NCBI GenBank assembly: GCA_030015575.1
Contig: JASDDO010000026.1
Coordinates: 26,986,079 to 27,050,078, forward strand
Origin: Agapanthus africanus
Taxonomy: Eukaryota > Streptophyta > Magnoliopsida > Asparagales > Amaryllidaceae
Reading direction: 5' to 3'
DNA: 64,000 bases
The position numbers and the translations under genes are program-made. Shown piece by piece: positions 12,421 to 23,536 of this stretch. A model generated the notes under the pieces. That model worked only from the letters and a program-made list of their open reading frames with translations, was not told where the DNA came from and did not search any database. Numbering within the stretch: the first letter of the stretch is position 1; each line of letters opens with the position of its first letter.

Positions 12421-13827
12421 TGATTGTTTTGTGATTTATGGTTATGCGTTTTTGTGATCAAAGAATTAACCGCAATCAAGAACGGTGTCGTTTGGTAACT
12501 AGCCGGTTGAGTATGGGTCGGTCCACAGGGATTACATGTATTTCCTAGTTGTTCTAATGAGTCAATTCCTATTTGTGGTAGGTTTTGATTTTCAATAAAA
12601 ACTAATGTTGAGTTTGATTAGGATTAAAACCTTGCTAGGGTTAGGATTAGGTTGGTTTGGAAAGTCAATTATTCTCTCCACTTTCTTTACCCTAATTAAG
12701 AACTTTTAGGTGTTAAGGTAATAGTTAACGAAAGGGGATTAGCACGATCGGGAAGAAACGAGGTTTCTTCCCTTTTGTCCTTGTCCGTCCTTTCTTAACT
12801 CTTACCCTAACCTTCATGGAAATCATACACAACCGGTCTTTAACTATGGTATCACCGCTACCTCTTGGGATAGGGTGCCGTAGTGAGCGGTGTGTGTATG
12901 TATGCATAGAGTCCTACTTTAAAATGTATAACGGGCAAGAAAGGGGTGAGAGATTTTCATATCTCAAAACTTCACCAAACCTAACCTTAACAAGTGAGGA
13001 ACTACTCACTCATTAGGGAATTGATAAACGGGTTCATTTTTTTATGGTTTTAATTTAACAACTACAGCAAATAAGAAATTTATAACTACGACAGAGAAAT
13101 AAAATTGCTAGAGAAATAATTAGGGCAGAAAAGAAACTTACTTTTTTATTTAATGCACTCTTCGACAATTACAGGGAATAAAAATTCTAAACTAGATAAA
13201 TAAAAAGAGGCATGCCCCAAAAAGAGCTGTAGGATTCCTATTTATAGAGAATAGAAATCCTAGGGTTTACATCTGATCCATATCTAGAATTACAAAAATA
13301 CCCTAAGAAAACCGGGTCAACGCACCGACTCCACCGACACGCACCGTCACGTGCACAGCACGGCCGCGGATCCGCGGCCATAAGCATGGTTTGGCTGCGG
13401 TTCCGCGGCCATAGAGTGGAATCTCTTTCTCATTTTTCTAGGGCTGCTTCATGTTGCATTTGGCTTCTGGTTTCTTCACTTGGTTTCTCGGAATATCTTC
13501 TAGTTTCTTCCAGATTTCCACAGTGTAGAATGTTGTGGACTTTTACCGTTCGCTTCGTGTTGAAATCTTGAATCTTGCGCTGCCTTTGTACTTTGTGAAA
13601 TTGTTCATTTATCTTCGTTTGTCCCTCAAACTGTAGGCGGCATGATAAAGATTCTTCTATTTGTTGGTCTTAGTCTCACTTTTGTAGCGTCTTTTCACCA
13701 TTTTCACTGTATTGTTCCGAAAACCTATAACCTGCAACTATTTAGCAGACATGGATCAAAAGCACCTATTTATTTGTAAAATGATTAAGAATGGGGAATA
13801 TAATAATGCAAAATTATGATATGAACA
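12421..13827 (-). repeat. Element B 5' LTR
   Basis: It is the partner of 5030-6405 (1407 versus 1376 bp). The PBS lies just to its left with a 2-base spacer, which makes this the 5' LTR of a minus-strand element. Confidence 0.9.
13237..13249 (-). promoter_or_regulatory. Element B LTR TATA box (5' LTR copy)
   Basis: ctctataaatagg on the minus strand. As the 5' LTR copy, this would have driven the genomic RNA. Confidence 0.6.
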
Positions 13828-13832
13828 GCGAC

Positions 13833-15715
13833 CTGAGTGTGTCCAAATTGTTCTGTGTCTTCCCCGTGCGATCTTTGAACTCCCCACAACCCCTTTTTAC
13901 ACTTTAAATCCTTTGAATTAATCCAGAGAATTGCCAAACCCTTCATCTCTACAATTAAACTTTTTAATTCTTTTTAATTCTTTTTTATTCATTTACATGC
14001 CTATCTCCCACTCCCTATAAATACATAAACCAGTCCTAACTCCATCCCTAAGCATCCTTTCTCTTAATTTCACTCTCAAATTTTCTCATAAAGTTGCTCA
14101 AGTCTCAAGGAAGTGCTCAAGCATCCGAAACCGGAAACTAAAGCTCGTTCTTCCTCTTCTTTATTAATCTCGATTCTTCAAACCGAGACATTTCCTCTAC
14201 ATTTATCGCTTGTATGGGTACAAGCGGAAAACAATAAGTCTCCCTCTATTTCACCTACCTTGAACCCAACCTTAACTCCTCTTCTTGACTCTACTCTCAT
14301 AAACCTATATAAAATCAATACTAAACTAAACTTCTTAAAGATATTTTTGTATCACAAATATTGGATTTGTTAAACATATTTTCCTTGCTAAAAAGTTAGG
14401 AAAAATAAACTGCCAAGTTTAACTTTCTTACAAACCTTATGCTACACTCAATTTATCAAAATTTCCTTCTCTTTAAAAATATTTTTTTTGTGGCATATTA
14501 GTTTAACACTCAAATACCATAAACTTTATTTTCTTGTATCCATCATTCACTGGGTAACAACCTACCCCTCAGGTACACATAGAAAATATAGCACGATACT
14601 ATAGATATATGTTTTTTCTTCTTTTGTCGAAAGAAACATATTACATTAAAATACCCTCAATTTCTAAAATACGATTTTTAAATCGTTATTTTTAAATCCT
14701 TTACATATACGCCTCTACAATTCTTGTTAGGGAAACCGTTTATGGTTGGTGTGGATTATCGCACATCCTGGGGATAGTAAAGTGAGATGCAGAACTTCTC
14801 AGAGAGAATTCGGTCTCGAAAGAAATAAAATACGGTTTAAAGAAAATACGACATTTTAAAACAATTTAAATAATTTGAAAATTTTTAAATCATATATTGG
14901 TATTTCCAAATAAAAAATTTTTGTAAAAATTATATTTTTTAAAAGAAAAGATTAAAGTTTTTAAGAAAATACCCTCAAGCTTCGAAAAAATAGATTTTTC
15001 ATAAAAATACAATAAATTTTTAAAAATTAAGTTTTATCACTAAAATACCACCAAATCTAAAATGCATTTTTATAAAAATATTGACTTTTTAATTAATATG
15101 TTTTTATCTAAAATATTCTCAAGGTTTATTTTTTTGAATTAAAACATTTTACATATACCCTCTCGAGAAATGCAAATATGTAAAAACACACAATAAAAAA
15201 ATTAATAAATCTTTAAGGACTTTAAATTAATAATGGGTTTAAGCGGTACCAATTCTCTAAGCCTCGGCGAGCCGGAGAAAGTCGGTTCTTACCTATCTAG
15301 CCTCGATAATATTAAAGGAGTTATCAATCGCAGTTGTCCTTGAAAAAAATACAAATTCTACAGTCCATGTGCAGCGGTTACCTGATTGTTCCCAAACTTA
15401 AGAATTTCAAAAGTTAATTTTTTTAATAAGATATGCTTAGAATCTGAACTCGAATTCGAAGTTGACTTGAATTCCAATCGAACTTAAACTCGAACACGAA
15501 CCCAAACACGAACTCGAGTTGAACTTGAACATTTGGACTGGACTTGACTTGATCCAAACCATGAATATGAATTGACATGAACTTGACATAAATACTTAAA
15601 CACAATCTGAACCTGAACTTGTACTCCTTATATTCATGGAATCGGTCAAGACCGGCAAACTTGAACTATACAATAAAATACACGGAGATAAGGGGTAGAT
15701 TGGTAAGGAATGTAT
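13833..15715 (+). repeat. Middle piece of the element C LTR, no gene
   Basis: This 1.9-kb stretch resumes the C LTR after element B. The first 700 bases are promoter and leader-like. Bases 14640-15230 are very AT-rich, with recurrent 'taaaatac' and 'ccctcaa' phrases. Bases 15430-15640 hold an irregular run of gaact/cgaac-type short repeats. No coding region was recognised. Confidence 0.6.
14014..14025 (+). promoter_or_regulatory. Element C LTR TATA box
   Basis: cctataaataca lies in the second C LTR piece and is followed by a pyrimidine-rich, leader-like stretch. This matches the expected LTR promoter, dividing U3 (left) from R-U5 (right). The 86-codon ORF just downstream (14113-14373) shows no family resemblance and is probably untranslated leader. 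Confidence 0.55.
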
Positions 15716-16237
15716 GACATTGTTGAGTTTCCTAGCTCCTTGGCTGCCTACCGCGGCCGTTACGGAATGAAAAACTTTCACTTTTAAAAATCCGGCTGTA
15801 GGGTGTTTTTCGTCCCCCATTGAGATGGGAATGCGCGCGCGCTTGTCAGGCGTATTACAGATTCCCCCCGCCTAAGGTAGGCTGGGGTTTATTGATTGTG
15901 GGGATCCGAATCTCCGGCAGCCGTGGACTAAGCTGCCGTTAATTACCCCTCGCTTTGGAGCGAGGGAACCTCCGATTGACGGGTTAAACTGGTCATGCAA
16001 ACTCAACGTGCCGTGTTGTGTTTTAAAGGGGGGTTTGGATGTATCGAGGACCCCGCAGAGTTTTGACGGGGGCCCCGCTACCCGAGTAGCGGGCTGGAGG
16101 TCAAGGGGGCTAGCAGCCCCCTTGCGGGGTGCGGGGCAGCGCCCCGTTAGAAATTTTTTCTAACGGGGGAGACACATTTAGTGTGGAGTGCACAAAAAAA
16201 AGGGGAAAAGCGTCTTAAAGACGCGTGTGTAGCACGT

Positions 16238-16628
16238 GGGCGCGTGGTGCCCGGGGTCACGTGCGCACACGTGACCATTGGGCGCCTCAGCGCCCGGGGT
16301 CACTTGGCACACACGTGACCGTTTAGCGCCTCAGCGCCCCGGGGTCACATGGGCACACGTGACCGTTGGGCGCCTCAGCGCCCAGGGTCACGTGGCGCAC
16401 ACGACCATTGAGCGCCTCAGCGTCCGGGGTCACATGGCGCACACGTGACCGATGGGCGCCTCAGCACCCGGGGTCATGTGGGCACACGTGACCGTTTGGG
16501 CGCCTCAGCGCCCGGGATCACGTGGGCGCACGTGACCGTTGGGCGCCTCAGCGCCCTGGGGTCACGTGGCGTGCACGTGACCGTTGGGCGCCTCAACGCC
16601 CGGGGTCACGTGGGCGCACGTGACCACG
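16238..16628 (-). repeat. G-box hairpin minisatellite in the A 3' LTR (9 units)
   Basis: Nine units of 43-45 bp combine a palindrome built on CACGTG (ggtcacgtg, then cacgtgacc) with a second palindrome gggcgcctcagcgccc. Each unit can fold into two GC-rich hairpins. The array lies downstream of the TATA box, in transcribed U5. Confidence 0.85.
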
Positions 16629-16665
16629 GGAAAACACCCGCTGGAGGGGGGCCTAGCCCCCAGGT

Positions 16666-16770
16666 TGGGGAGTTGAACTCCCAAGGGATTTTTGGAGTTA
16701 AACTCCTGACAGAAAATTAATTTATGGAGTTAAACTCCAACAGATTTAGAAAGGAGTTAAACTCCTAGGA
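16666..16770. repeat. Four GGAGTTAAACTCC palindromes
   Basis: Variants of ggagttaaactcc recur four times in about 100 bp and again at 29030-29130 in the other LTR. Each is a self-complementary 13-mer with a central base. The two copies are well kept, but no function is known to me. Confidence 0.75.
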
Positions 16771-17100
16771 ATCTTTGGCCCTTCTTCTGAGCCTTGGATC
16801 TGTCCAAAGTTAGATTCTTGGAGATGGGTCTCCTTCTTCTTTTTCTATTGGCCGGATCTCGAAGATCAAGAGTTGTGAGATTTTAAAGATCTTTCTTTTT
16901 CGAGATCTGGTGGGAGATCTGAGTTCCACTTTATGGGTTTTATGGTGAAAAACTATTTAGTTTTGGAAAAGGAAGAGTTAAAGTCTTGATTTAATTCAAA
17001 AGTGAAGAAGAAGGTTTTAGAACCTTGAGGAAGGAAAAAGATCTCAGATCTAGATTTGTTTTTGGAGAGAGAAAAAAGTTGTTGAGATATTTCATTATCT

Positions 17101-17118
17101 TTGCCTTTATAGGCCATA
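17101..17118 (-). promoter_or_regulatory. Element A LTR TATA box
   Basis: The minus strand reads cctataaaggcaaag, a good TATA context about 310 bases from the LTR start. An equal site is in the 5' LTR near 29460-29480. Confidence 0.5.
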
Positions 17119-17427
17119 CACTTTACATATAGCCCCTTGGGCTTTTCAAAATGGCATTTTGCCTATCTCATGGCTCATGTGCCATTTCTTTTTGCACATA
17201 AGCCATGGGCTTTACAAAAATTTGGTTTTATGCTCATTTTTCTTACATTTATTCATAAAATAAGATAAAAGAAATACAACAAAATTTTGGCATGGGGGGA
17301 GGCCGGCCACTTCATGTTCGGGCTAGCTCCGGGCATTGGCCCACTTGATCTGGGCTTGGGCCCACCTGGCTTGGGGTTGACTTTGATTTTGACTTGGTCA
17401 ACCGGGGTATAAATTTTTACCCAAACA

Positions 17428-17441
17428 AATTGCCCCCCATC
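17428..17441 (-). other. Element A polypurine tract
   Basis: The minus strand reads gatggggggcaatt right before the 3' LTR start TGTTTGGG. Confidence 0.85.
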
Positions 17442-17645
17442 AATAAATGCACACAGCATATGTGGGTCGTGTGCATGAAATTGATGGATCTTCTTTCATA
17501 TGGAGGCAACTTGATTCGGTTCCCACCTTTTGGGAAGCTGGCACTGCCCTTTTTACGATATGGACGGTCGATGCTTGACGTGTCTCCGAAATGTCTGGTT
17601 GACTTGATTCCGAGGCGGAGCATAATTCCGACGAGTAGGTCGTTG

Positions 17646-18366
17646 CTGCCCTTTCAGCGACGTGGACGGTCGGTTCTGCCCTTTTTGCGACTTGGACGGT
17701 CGATACTGCCCTTTTAGCGACTTGGACGGTCGGTGCTGCCCTTTTTGTGACTTGGATGGTAGGATCTAACCTATTTGCGACTTGGACGGTCCATACTGCC
17801 CTTTTTGCGACTTGGACGGTCGATGCTGCCCTTTTTGCGACTTGGACGGTCGGTTCTGCCATTTTTACGACTTGGACGGTCGGTGCTGCCCTTTTTGCGA
17901 CGTGGACGGTCGATGCTGCCCTTTTAGCGACTTGGACGTTCGATGATCCCCTTTTTGCGACGTGGACGGTCGATGCTGCCCTTTTAGCGACTTGGACGGT
18001 CGATGCTGCCCTTTTAGCGAATTGGACGGTCGGTTCTGTCCTTTTTGCGACTTGGACGGTCGGTGCTGCCCTTTTAGCGACTTGGACGGTCGCTGCTGCC
18101 CTTTTTGCGACTTGGACGGTCGCTGCTGCCCTTTTAGCGACTTGGGCGGTCGGTTCTGCCCTTTTTGCGACTTGGACGGTCGGTGCTGCCCTTTTAGCGA
18201 CTTGGATGATCGATGCTGCCCTTTTTACGACTTGGACGGTCGATGCTGCCCTTTTAGCGACTTGGACGGTCGGTTCTGCCCTTTTTGCGACTTGGACGGT
18301 CGATACTGCCCTTTTTGTGACTTGGACGGCCGGTACTGCCCTTTTAGCGACGTGGACGGTCGGTGC
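17646..18366. repeat. 30-bp tandem array in the A 3' region (about 24 copies)
   Basis: The unit is ctgcccttttagcgacttgg plus acggtcgatg and repeats about 24 times with small changes (ttttt or tttta; cttgg or cgtgg). Since 30 is divisible by 3, long open frames result on the + strand, antisense to the element (17747-18388, 213 codons of a 10-residue repeat). It occupies the same place as the 27-bp array of element E. Confidence 0.9.
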
Positions 18367-18379
18367 TTGTCTTTCTGAT

Positions 18380-18790
18380 TTGATGTGAATCGGATTGACA
18401 TCAGCATCGCTACACTGGAATATGGTACCAGGAGCGAATCATCATCTGTCATGATAGGATTTGGGGATTTTGGTTTTGGTTTGGCATCAGCATCACTACA
18501 CAGGAATATGGTACCAGGAGCGACTCATCATTCGCCGTTTGGGATTTGAGTTTGGAATTTGGATGGCGCCTGCATCGCTGCACTGGAATATGGTACCAGG
18601 AGCGACTCATCATTCGCCATTTGGAATTTGGTTGGCGTCTGCATCGCTGCACTGGAATATGGTACCAGGAGCGACTCATCATTCACCACTTGGGATTTGA
18701 GTTTGGAATTTGGTTGGCGTTTGCATTGCTGCACTGGAATATGGTACCAGGAGCGACTCATCATTCGCCACTTGCTGATTGAGGAGCGAT
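18380..18790. repeat. Five copies of a 68-85-bp module in the A 3' region
   Basis: Each copy contains ctggaatatggtaccaggag and cgactcatcatt followed by a variable ttggaattt spacer. Three more diverged copies lie at about 19160-19400. Element E has a single related copy near 59150-59225 in the equivalent place. The overlapping ORFs on both strands are shadows of the repeat. Confidence 0.85.
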
Positions 18791-18799
18791 GGCTTAGAA

Positions 18800-19010
18800 G
18801 ACAGGTTTAGATCCCTATCACCTAAGGCTTTTCAATTTATGGGTCGTAAGGGTCCCATAAAAGCATTTTCTCCCTATGAGTCGTAAGGATCCCGTAGGTG
18901 CATTTTCTCCTTAGGAGTCATGAGGAACCTCAAGTGTTTTTTTGAGTCGTAAGGATCCCACAAAGGTTTGTTCTCATCATATATCGTGAGGACACATGAG
19001 TGGGTCTTCC
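18800..19010. repeat. Repeated 'gtcgtaaggatcc' module, copy 1 in A
   Basis: It begins with a conserved caggtttagatccctatcac line. It then has four or so phrases of the form gagtcgtaaggatccc at roughly 45-base spacing, separated by ttttctcc. A second copy is at 19420-19640. Related modules occur in E at about 58580-58780, 58940-59130 and 60150-60375, in the same orientation relative to the element. Confidence 0.8.
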
Positions 19011-19419
19011 AAAATGGAGCATAAGTCCAAGGGCGAAGACCGGCCGCTGGACTGATGATTGCGGTGGGGTATGGGTATGATGAGAATTATTTGAGCCCGT
19101 GGATTGTATACGGTAGTCGATCTGGGGACTAACCGTAGGGCCGGGAGAATTTTGAGAAATTGGGCTTTGGTTGGCGTCTGCATCGCTGCATTGGCATATG
19201 ATACCAGGAGCGACTCATCATTCGCCGTTTGGGATTTGAGTTTGGATCTTGTTTGGCATCAGTATTGCTGCACTGGAATAATGCCAGGAGCAACTCATCA
19301 TTTGCCCCGGAAGGACTTGGGTTTGGTTTTTGGGTCAGCATCAGCACCGCTAACACTGAAGCGTAACGCCAGGAGCGACTCATCATTTTCCATTTCCCAT
19401 TGGGAAGCGATGGCTTAGG

Positions 19420-19640
19420 AGACAGGTTTAGGTCCCTGTCACCTAAGACTTTTCAATTTTATGAGCCGTAAGGGTCTCATAAAAGCATTTTCTCCCTACG
19501 AGTCGAGAGGATCTCGCAGGTGTATGTTCTCCTTAGGAATCGTGAGGATTCCTAAGTGTGTTGCTCCTTTGTGAGTCGTAAGGATCTCACGCAGGTATTT
19601 TCTCCTCACAAGGTCGAGAGGACTTTGTGAGTGTGTTTTA
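19420..19640. repeat. Repeated 'gtcgtaaggatcc' module, copy 2 in A
   Basis: Same organisation as 18800-19010, with 'gagccgtaagggtc', 'gagtcgagaggatctc' and related lines. It is followed by an accordant line gtgaattgtatacgg near 19875, which is also present in E near 58010. Confidence 0.8.
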
Positions 19641-19953
19641 TCCTTTCTTTTTCACGAGTTTGCGCCCTTTCGGGTTTTCACAACTCGCCGACAGTCCTGA
19701 TGTTTTTACTCACGGAGCCCTTTCGGGTTTTCGTCCGTGCCCGTTTTGCTTGTGGACATACCATATTTTTATTTATTTATTTATTTATTTTATATTATTT
19801 TTTTGGTCGCTGGTGGGATTTTAAAAGTAGTCTGACCGGCGGGACTTGGGAGAGATATGGGTTGTTTACGCCCGTGAATTGTATACGGTTTTGCAGGATG
19901 TATGATCCGAACCGTAGGGCTGGTGTGCTCAATTCTCCTGTGACTTGGAGCAT

Positions 19954-21120
19954 TCACGCGTAGTACTTCTTGAGATATCGTCCATTGATGGGTGGCATGG
20001 TCCTTTCTCCCTCGGCACTTATTAGTTGGTAGGATCCTCCGTCGAACACTTTCTCGATGATGTATGGTCCTTCCCAGTTTGGCTCGAATTTTCTCTTGGC
20101 ATGTCGATTGGGGATGATCAGTCTTTTGAGGACCAACACCAATTCACCTTTCTTGAAAGCGCGGAAACGAGTCATCTTGTCATAGGCTTGTGACATTTGG
20201 GCTCGGTACAGCTCCAAATTTTGCTGCACCGCAAGCCTCTTTTCTTCGAGGACGTCGAGCTCTTCAAGCCGAAGGAGCACGTTTTCCTCCTCCGTCAACT
20301 CGTGCTGAACGACCATTCTTAAGCTTGGAACTTCGACTTTAAGAGGGAGGACCGCCTCCACTCCGAAGAGCAATGAGTATGGAGTGGAATGAGTTGGAGT
20401 ATGGTGCGTAGTACGATATGCCCACAACGCCTCGTGAACCTTAAGATTCCATTCTCTTGTTGGCTGAAGCATTTTTCCTCAGGAGCTTCCATAGAGTCTT
20501 ATTGAAGGTTTCAGCTAGCCCATTGGCTCTTGGATTATAGATGGAGGAATATCTCCAGTGTATCTTGTGTTGAGTAGCGAATCTTGAGACTTTGAAGCTC
20601 TTGAAAGAAGGCTCGTTGTCAGAAATGATTCTTCTTGGTGTACCGAAGCGGTATAGAATATTATGCTGGAAGAATGTCAGAATATCTTTTGTCTTGACTT
20701 CTTTTAGCGGGACAGCTTCAGCCCATCTGGAGAAGTAGTCTATTGCAGCCAGTATGAACCGGTGGCCTTTGGATGACGGAGGATCAGTTGGACCAACTAT
20801 GTCGGTTCCCCAGACTTCGAAGGGCCACGACGCCACCGTAGGATGCAACGGATTGGGGTGCCTGTGAATGAAATCACCGTGAATTTGGCAGATATAACAT
20901 TTTTTGCATGCTCTCCGCAATCCTGTATCATGGTGGGCCAGTAATACCCAAGCCGTTTGATCTGAAGCCGCATTTTGGGGCCGGACTGGTGAGCCCCGCA
21001 GACGCCTGAGTGAACTTCTTTCATAACTTTTTGGGCTTCGGCCAATGACAGGCACCTAAGCCAGAGTTGTTCATATGACCTGCGGTATAGCGTGTCATTC
21101 ACAAACACATATCGGAGAGC
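19954..21120 (-). pseudogene. Element A integrase (fossil)
   Basis: The minus-strand reading has a zinc-binding N-terminus ([27 protein letters not shown]) and a core from [20 protein letters not shown]. It continues through FGTPRRIISDNEPSF to YNPRANGLAETFNKTLWKLL, giving the D, D and E of the DDE core. The C-terminal part includes FEPNWEGPYIIEKVFDGGSY and ends near NGRYLKKYYA. It inserts cDNA into the genome and is the last gene before the 3' repeat region. It is largely readable, with few breaks. Confidence 0.9.
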
Positions 21121-21830
21121 TCTCTTCTTCAGCTGAATCCTTGCAGATTTTCCTTCGGGCAGCTTGTCGTATCGGAGGTGCTCTATGAAGGGTTCCCTCC
21201 AATCGGACTCGTCTTGGATGATCGAAGTTTCTTCGGCAGGACTGCTCTTCTGCTCCACGCTTTCCTTTTCTCGTAGAGAGACTGGGGGTAGAATTTGCCG
21301 GCTCCTGACTGTGATCAGAATTTCTTCCATGTTAGGATCAGCTAGCTCCTTGGCTAAGCGAGCGAGTACGTCAGCATTTCCATTCAACGCTCTAGGGACT
21401 CTCATTAGTTCAATGTGAGTGAACTGTTTCATGAGTTCCACCACTCGGCTTCTATATCGAGCTAACTCAGGTTTATATATCTTATAGTCGCCGCTTACTT
21501 GGTTGACGACAAGCTGGGAGTCACCGTAAACCCGTAGCCGAAGGATTTCCATTTCTATGGCGAGCTCCAAACCAGTTATCAGAGCTTCATACTCAGTTTC
21601 ATTGTTTGTTCGAGGCTCAGTGAGAGCAAAAAACGCCGTAGGGTTCCCATTGATGGCGTGATGAACACCAATCCTATCCCTGCTTTTATATCCGGGACGC
21701 TTGATTTACTGGAGGTCCTTATCGATGAGGCCCCATCGAAGTAGAGCTCCCAACATGGGTTGTCATTCTCAAGGTGCAACACTTGTTCGTCGGGTAACTC
21801 GCAATTGAGTGGTGACCCTTCTGGTATGGG
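20990..21830 (-). pseudogene. Element A second, archaeal-type RNase H (fossil)
   Basis: Blocks [41 protein letters not shown] and [16 protein letters not shown] give the acidic residues of the RNase HI fold. It lies between the first RNase H and integrase. A second RNase H at this position is the hallmark of the Tat lineage. The reading ends with the linker to the integrase zinc-binding region. Confidence 0.85.
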
Positions 21831-22400
21831 ATGAGCAGTGAGAAAGTCTGCAAGAGTTTGCCCTTTTACTGCTTTCTGAGGAGTATAAACCATGTCAAAC
21901 TCAAGTAGCATGACGACCCATCTTTCCATTCTGCCGGCCAGGCTTGCTTTGGTCATCAAGTGTTTGAACGGGTCGACCTTGGAGATCAGCATAACCCGAT
22001 GAGCGAGCAGATAGTGCCTCAGCTTCTTCACAGCAAATATCAGAGCCAGGCATTGCTTTTCGATCGGGAATAGTTGTGTTCAGCCCCGACTAAAGTTCGA
22101 CTGAGGTGGTAGAGGGCATTCTCTTTTCCCTCCTCGTTGTTCTGAGCAAGGAGAGCACCGAGTGACTCATCCAACGCGGCAGTGTAGAGAATCAACGGTT
22201 TATTTGGAATAGGAGCGGCCATCACTGGAGGGTTCAGCAAGTATTGTTTGATACTTTCGAACGCTTCTTGACATTCGGCATCCCAGACAAAAGGAGCTCC
22301 TTTCTTCATGAGATTTGAGAAGGGCCTACATCTCCCTGATAAATTTGAGATAAACCTTCGTCTATAGGCAAGCTTGCTTTGAAAAGATCTTAACTGCGTC
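21830..22400 (-). pseudogene. Element A first RNase H (fossil)
   Basis: Readable blocks include FVWDAECQEAFESIKQYL, LILYTAALDESLGALLAQ and NALYHLSRTLVGAEHNYS. Further on come LLAHRVMLISKVDPFKHLMT and the VKGQTLADFL end block. This is the ordinary gypsy RNase H directly after RT. Confidence 0.85.
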
Positions 22401-23224
22401 AGATTCTTCGGAGGGGGCATCTCCATGATGGCCTTTATCTTGGATGGATCAACTTTGATCCCTCGATGTCGGACTATGAAGCCCAGGAATTTTCCCGATG
22501 ACACGCCAAAAGCGCACTTTAGAGGATTCATCTTCAGATCGTATTCCCTCAGTCTGGTGAGAACGGTCCTAAGATCTTGGATGTGATCGGCCTTGGCTTT
22601 AGTCTTGACGACCAGGTCATCAACATAACATTCGACGACCTTATGAATTAGGTCATCAAAGATATTGGTCATTGCCCTTTGATACGTAGCACCTGCGTTC
22701 TTCAGTCCGAACGGCATCACTTTGTAGCAGTATATTCCGATCGAGGTTCGAAATGCTGTGTGCTTCTCATCCTCGGGCGACATCTTAATTTGATTATATC
22801 CAGACGAGCCATCCATAAAGGTGAACAGCTCGTAATTTGAGGTGTCATCGACCATCATTTCCATGACCGGTAGCGAGAAGTCGTCTTTAGGACATGCCTT
22901 GTTGAGGTCCCTGAAATCGACACAAACTCGGATCTGCCCATTTTTCTTCTTCACTGGGACTATGCATGCGATCCAGTCCGCGTATTTCTCTTCCCTGACG
23001 AAACCGGCATCGATGAGATTCTTGGTTTCCTCGATGACCTTTTCTTCTAGTTCCCTTCTCATTCTTCGAGGAGCTTGTTTGACTGGCTTAGCATCAGGAG
23101 ATATAGCCAGTTTATGCACGGCCACTTCAGGGGAAAGGCCAGGCATTTCTTTATATATCCACGCGAAGCAGTCGACGAACTCATGCAGCAGGGCAATTAT
23201 CTGTTCTTTCATTTCCTCTGACAA
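22400..23224 (-). pseudogene. Element A reverse transcriptase (fossil)
   Basis: Conserved gypsy RT blocks are present: DAGFVREEKYADWIACIVPV, FRDLNKACPKDDFSLPV, FMDGSSGYNQIKM, YCYKVMPFGLKNAGATYQRA and the catalytic CYVDDLVVKT. The block LKCAFGVSSGKFLGFIV comes next. It copies the RNA genome to DNA in the particle. This part reads as one long frame. Confidence 0.92.
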
Positions 23225-23536
23225 GAGTGAGCTGATGTAGGTCGGCCTTGGATTGTTAAGCGTTCCTAAATCGATCTCAGTTAGCTCATCGAAGGTTGCT
23301 TGTCCGCCATCTTCGAGCTCTTAGGGAGCTTCTTCTGGCTCGGCTAGCTCGTCTTCATCATTTGACTCTTTACTGGCTTCCCCAATATGGATCATGTAGC
23401 ATGCCTTAGAATCAGGCTGGATGAAACCTATGCCCCGTCTATCTGGGATTCGTCCACCGATGAGTGTTCGGACCTGAGGCGGATGCCATAGCCCTTCATA
23501 AAACTGTGCTTCGGACTCTGATTGATATAATCGGCA

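Larger units (their letters stand above)
5030..13827 (-). mobile_element. Element B: Athila-like gypsy element with gag and protease but no RT
   Basis: The element is 8.8 kb on the minus strand. It has LTRs at 12421-13827 (5') and 5030-6405 (3'), a PBS of the tRNA-Asp type beside the 5' LTR and a polypurine tract beside the 3' LTR. The target duplication reads gcaac (5025-5029) and gcgac (13828-13832), one CpG-type transition apart. It codes for gag and a retropepsin of the Athila type, but no reverse transcriptase or integrase was found. It therefore looks like a non-autonomous, decayed copy with several breaks. The first 150 LTR bases differ at about 8 sites, so it is moderately old. It is inserted in the LTR of element C. 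Confidence 0.88.
15797..17427 (-). repeat. Element A 3' LTR (1631 bp)
   Basis: On the minus strand it starts TGTTTGGGTAAAAATT at 17427 and ends ACCCTACA at 15797. It contains a TATA box near 17101-17118, so most of the left part (15797-17075) is R-U5. Inside are the hairpin minisatellite (16238-16628) and the GGAGTTAAACTCC palindromes (16666-16770). Confidence 0.93.

Noticed and set aside
17646-18366. CRISPR-like array (regular 30-bp period)
   Set aside because: Units are contiguous without unique spacers, lie in a plant retrotransposon 3' region, and no cas genes exist.
18225-18810. Overlapping open frames on both strands in the A repeat modules
   Set aside because: Both strands are open in the same repeat units; no protein family resemblance.
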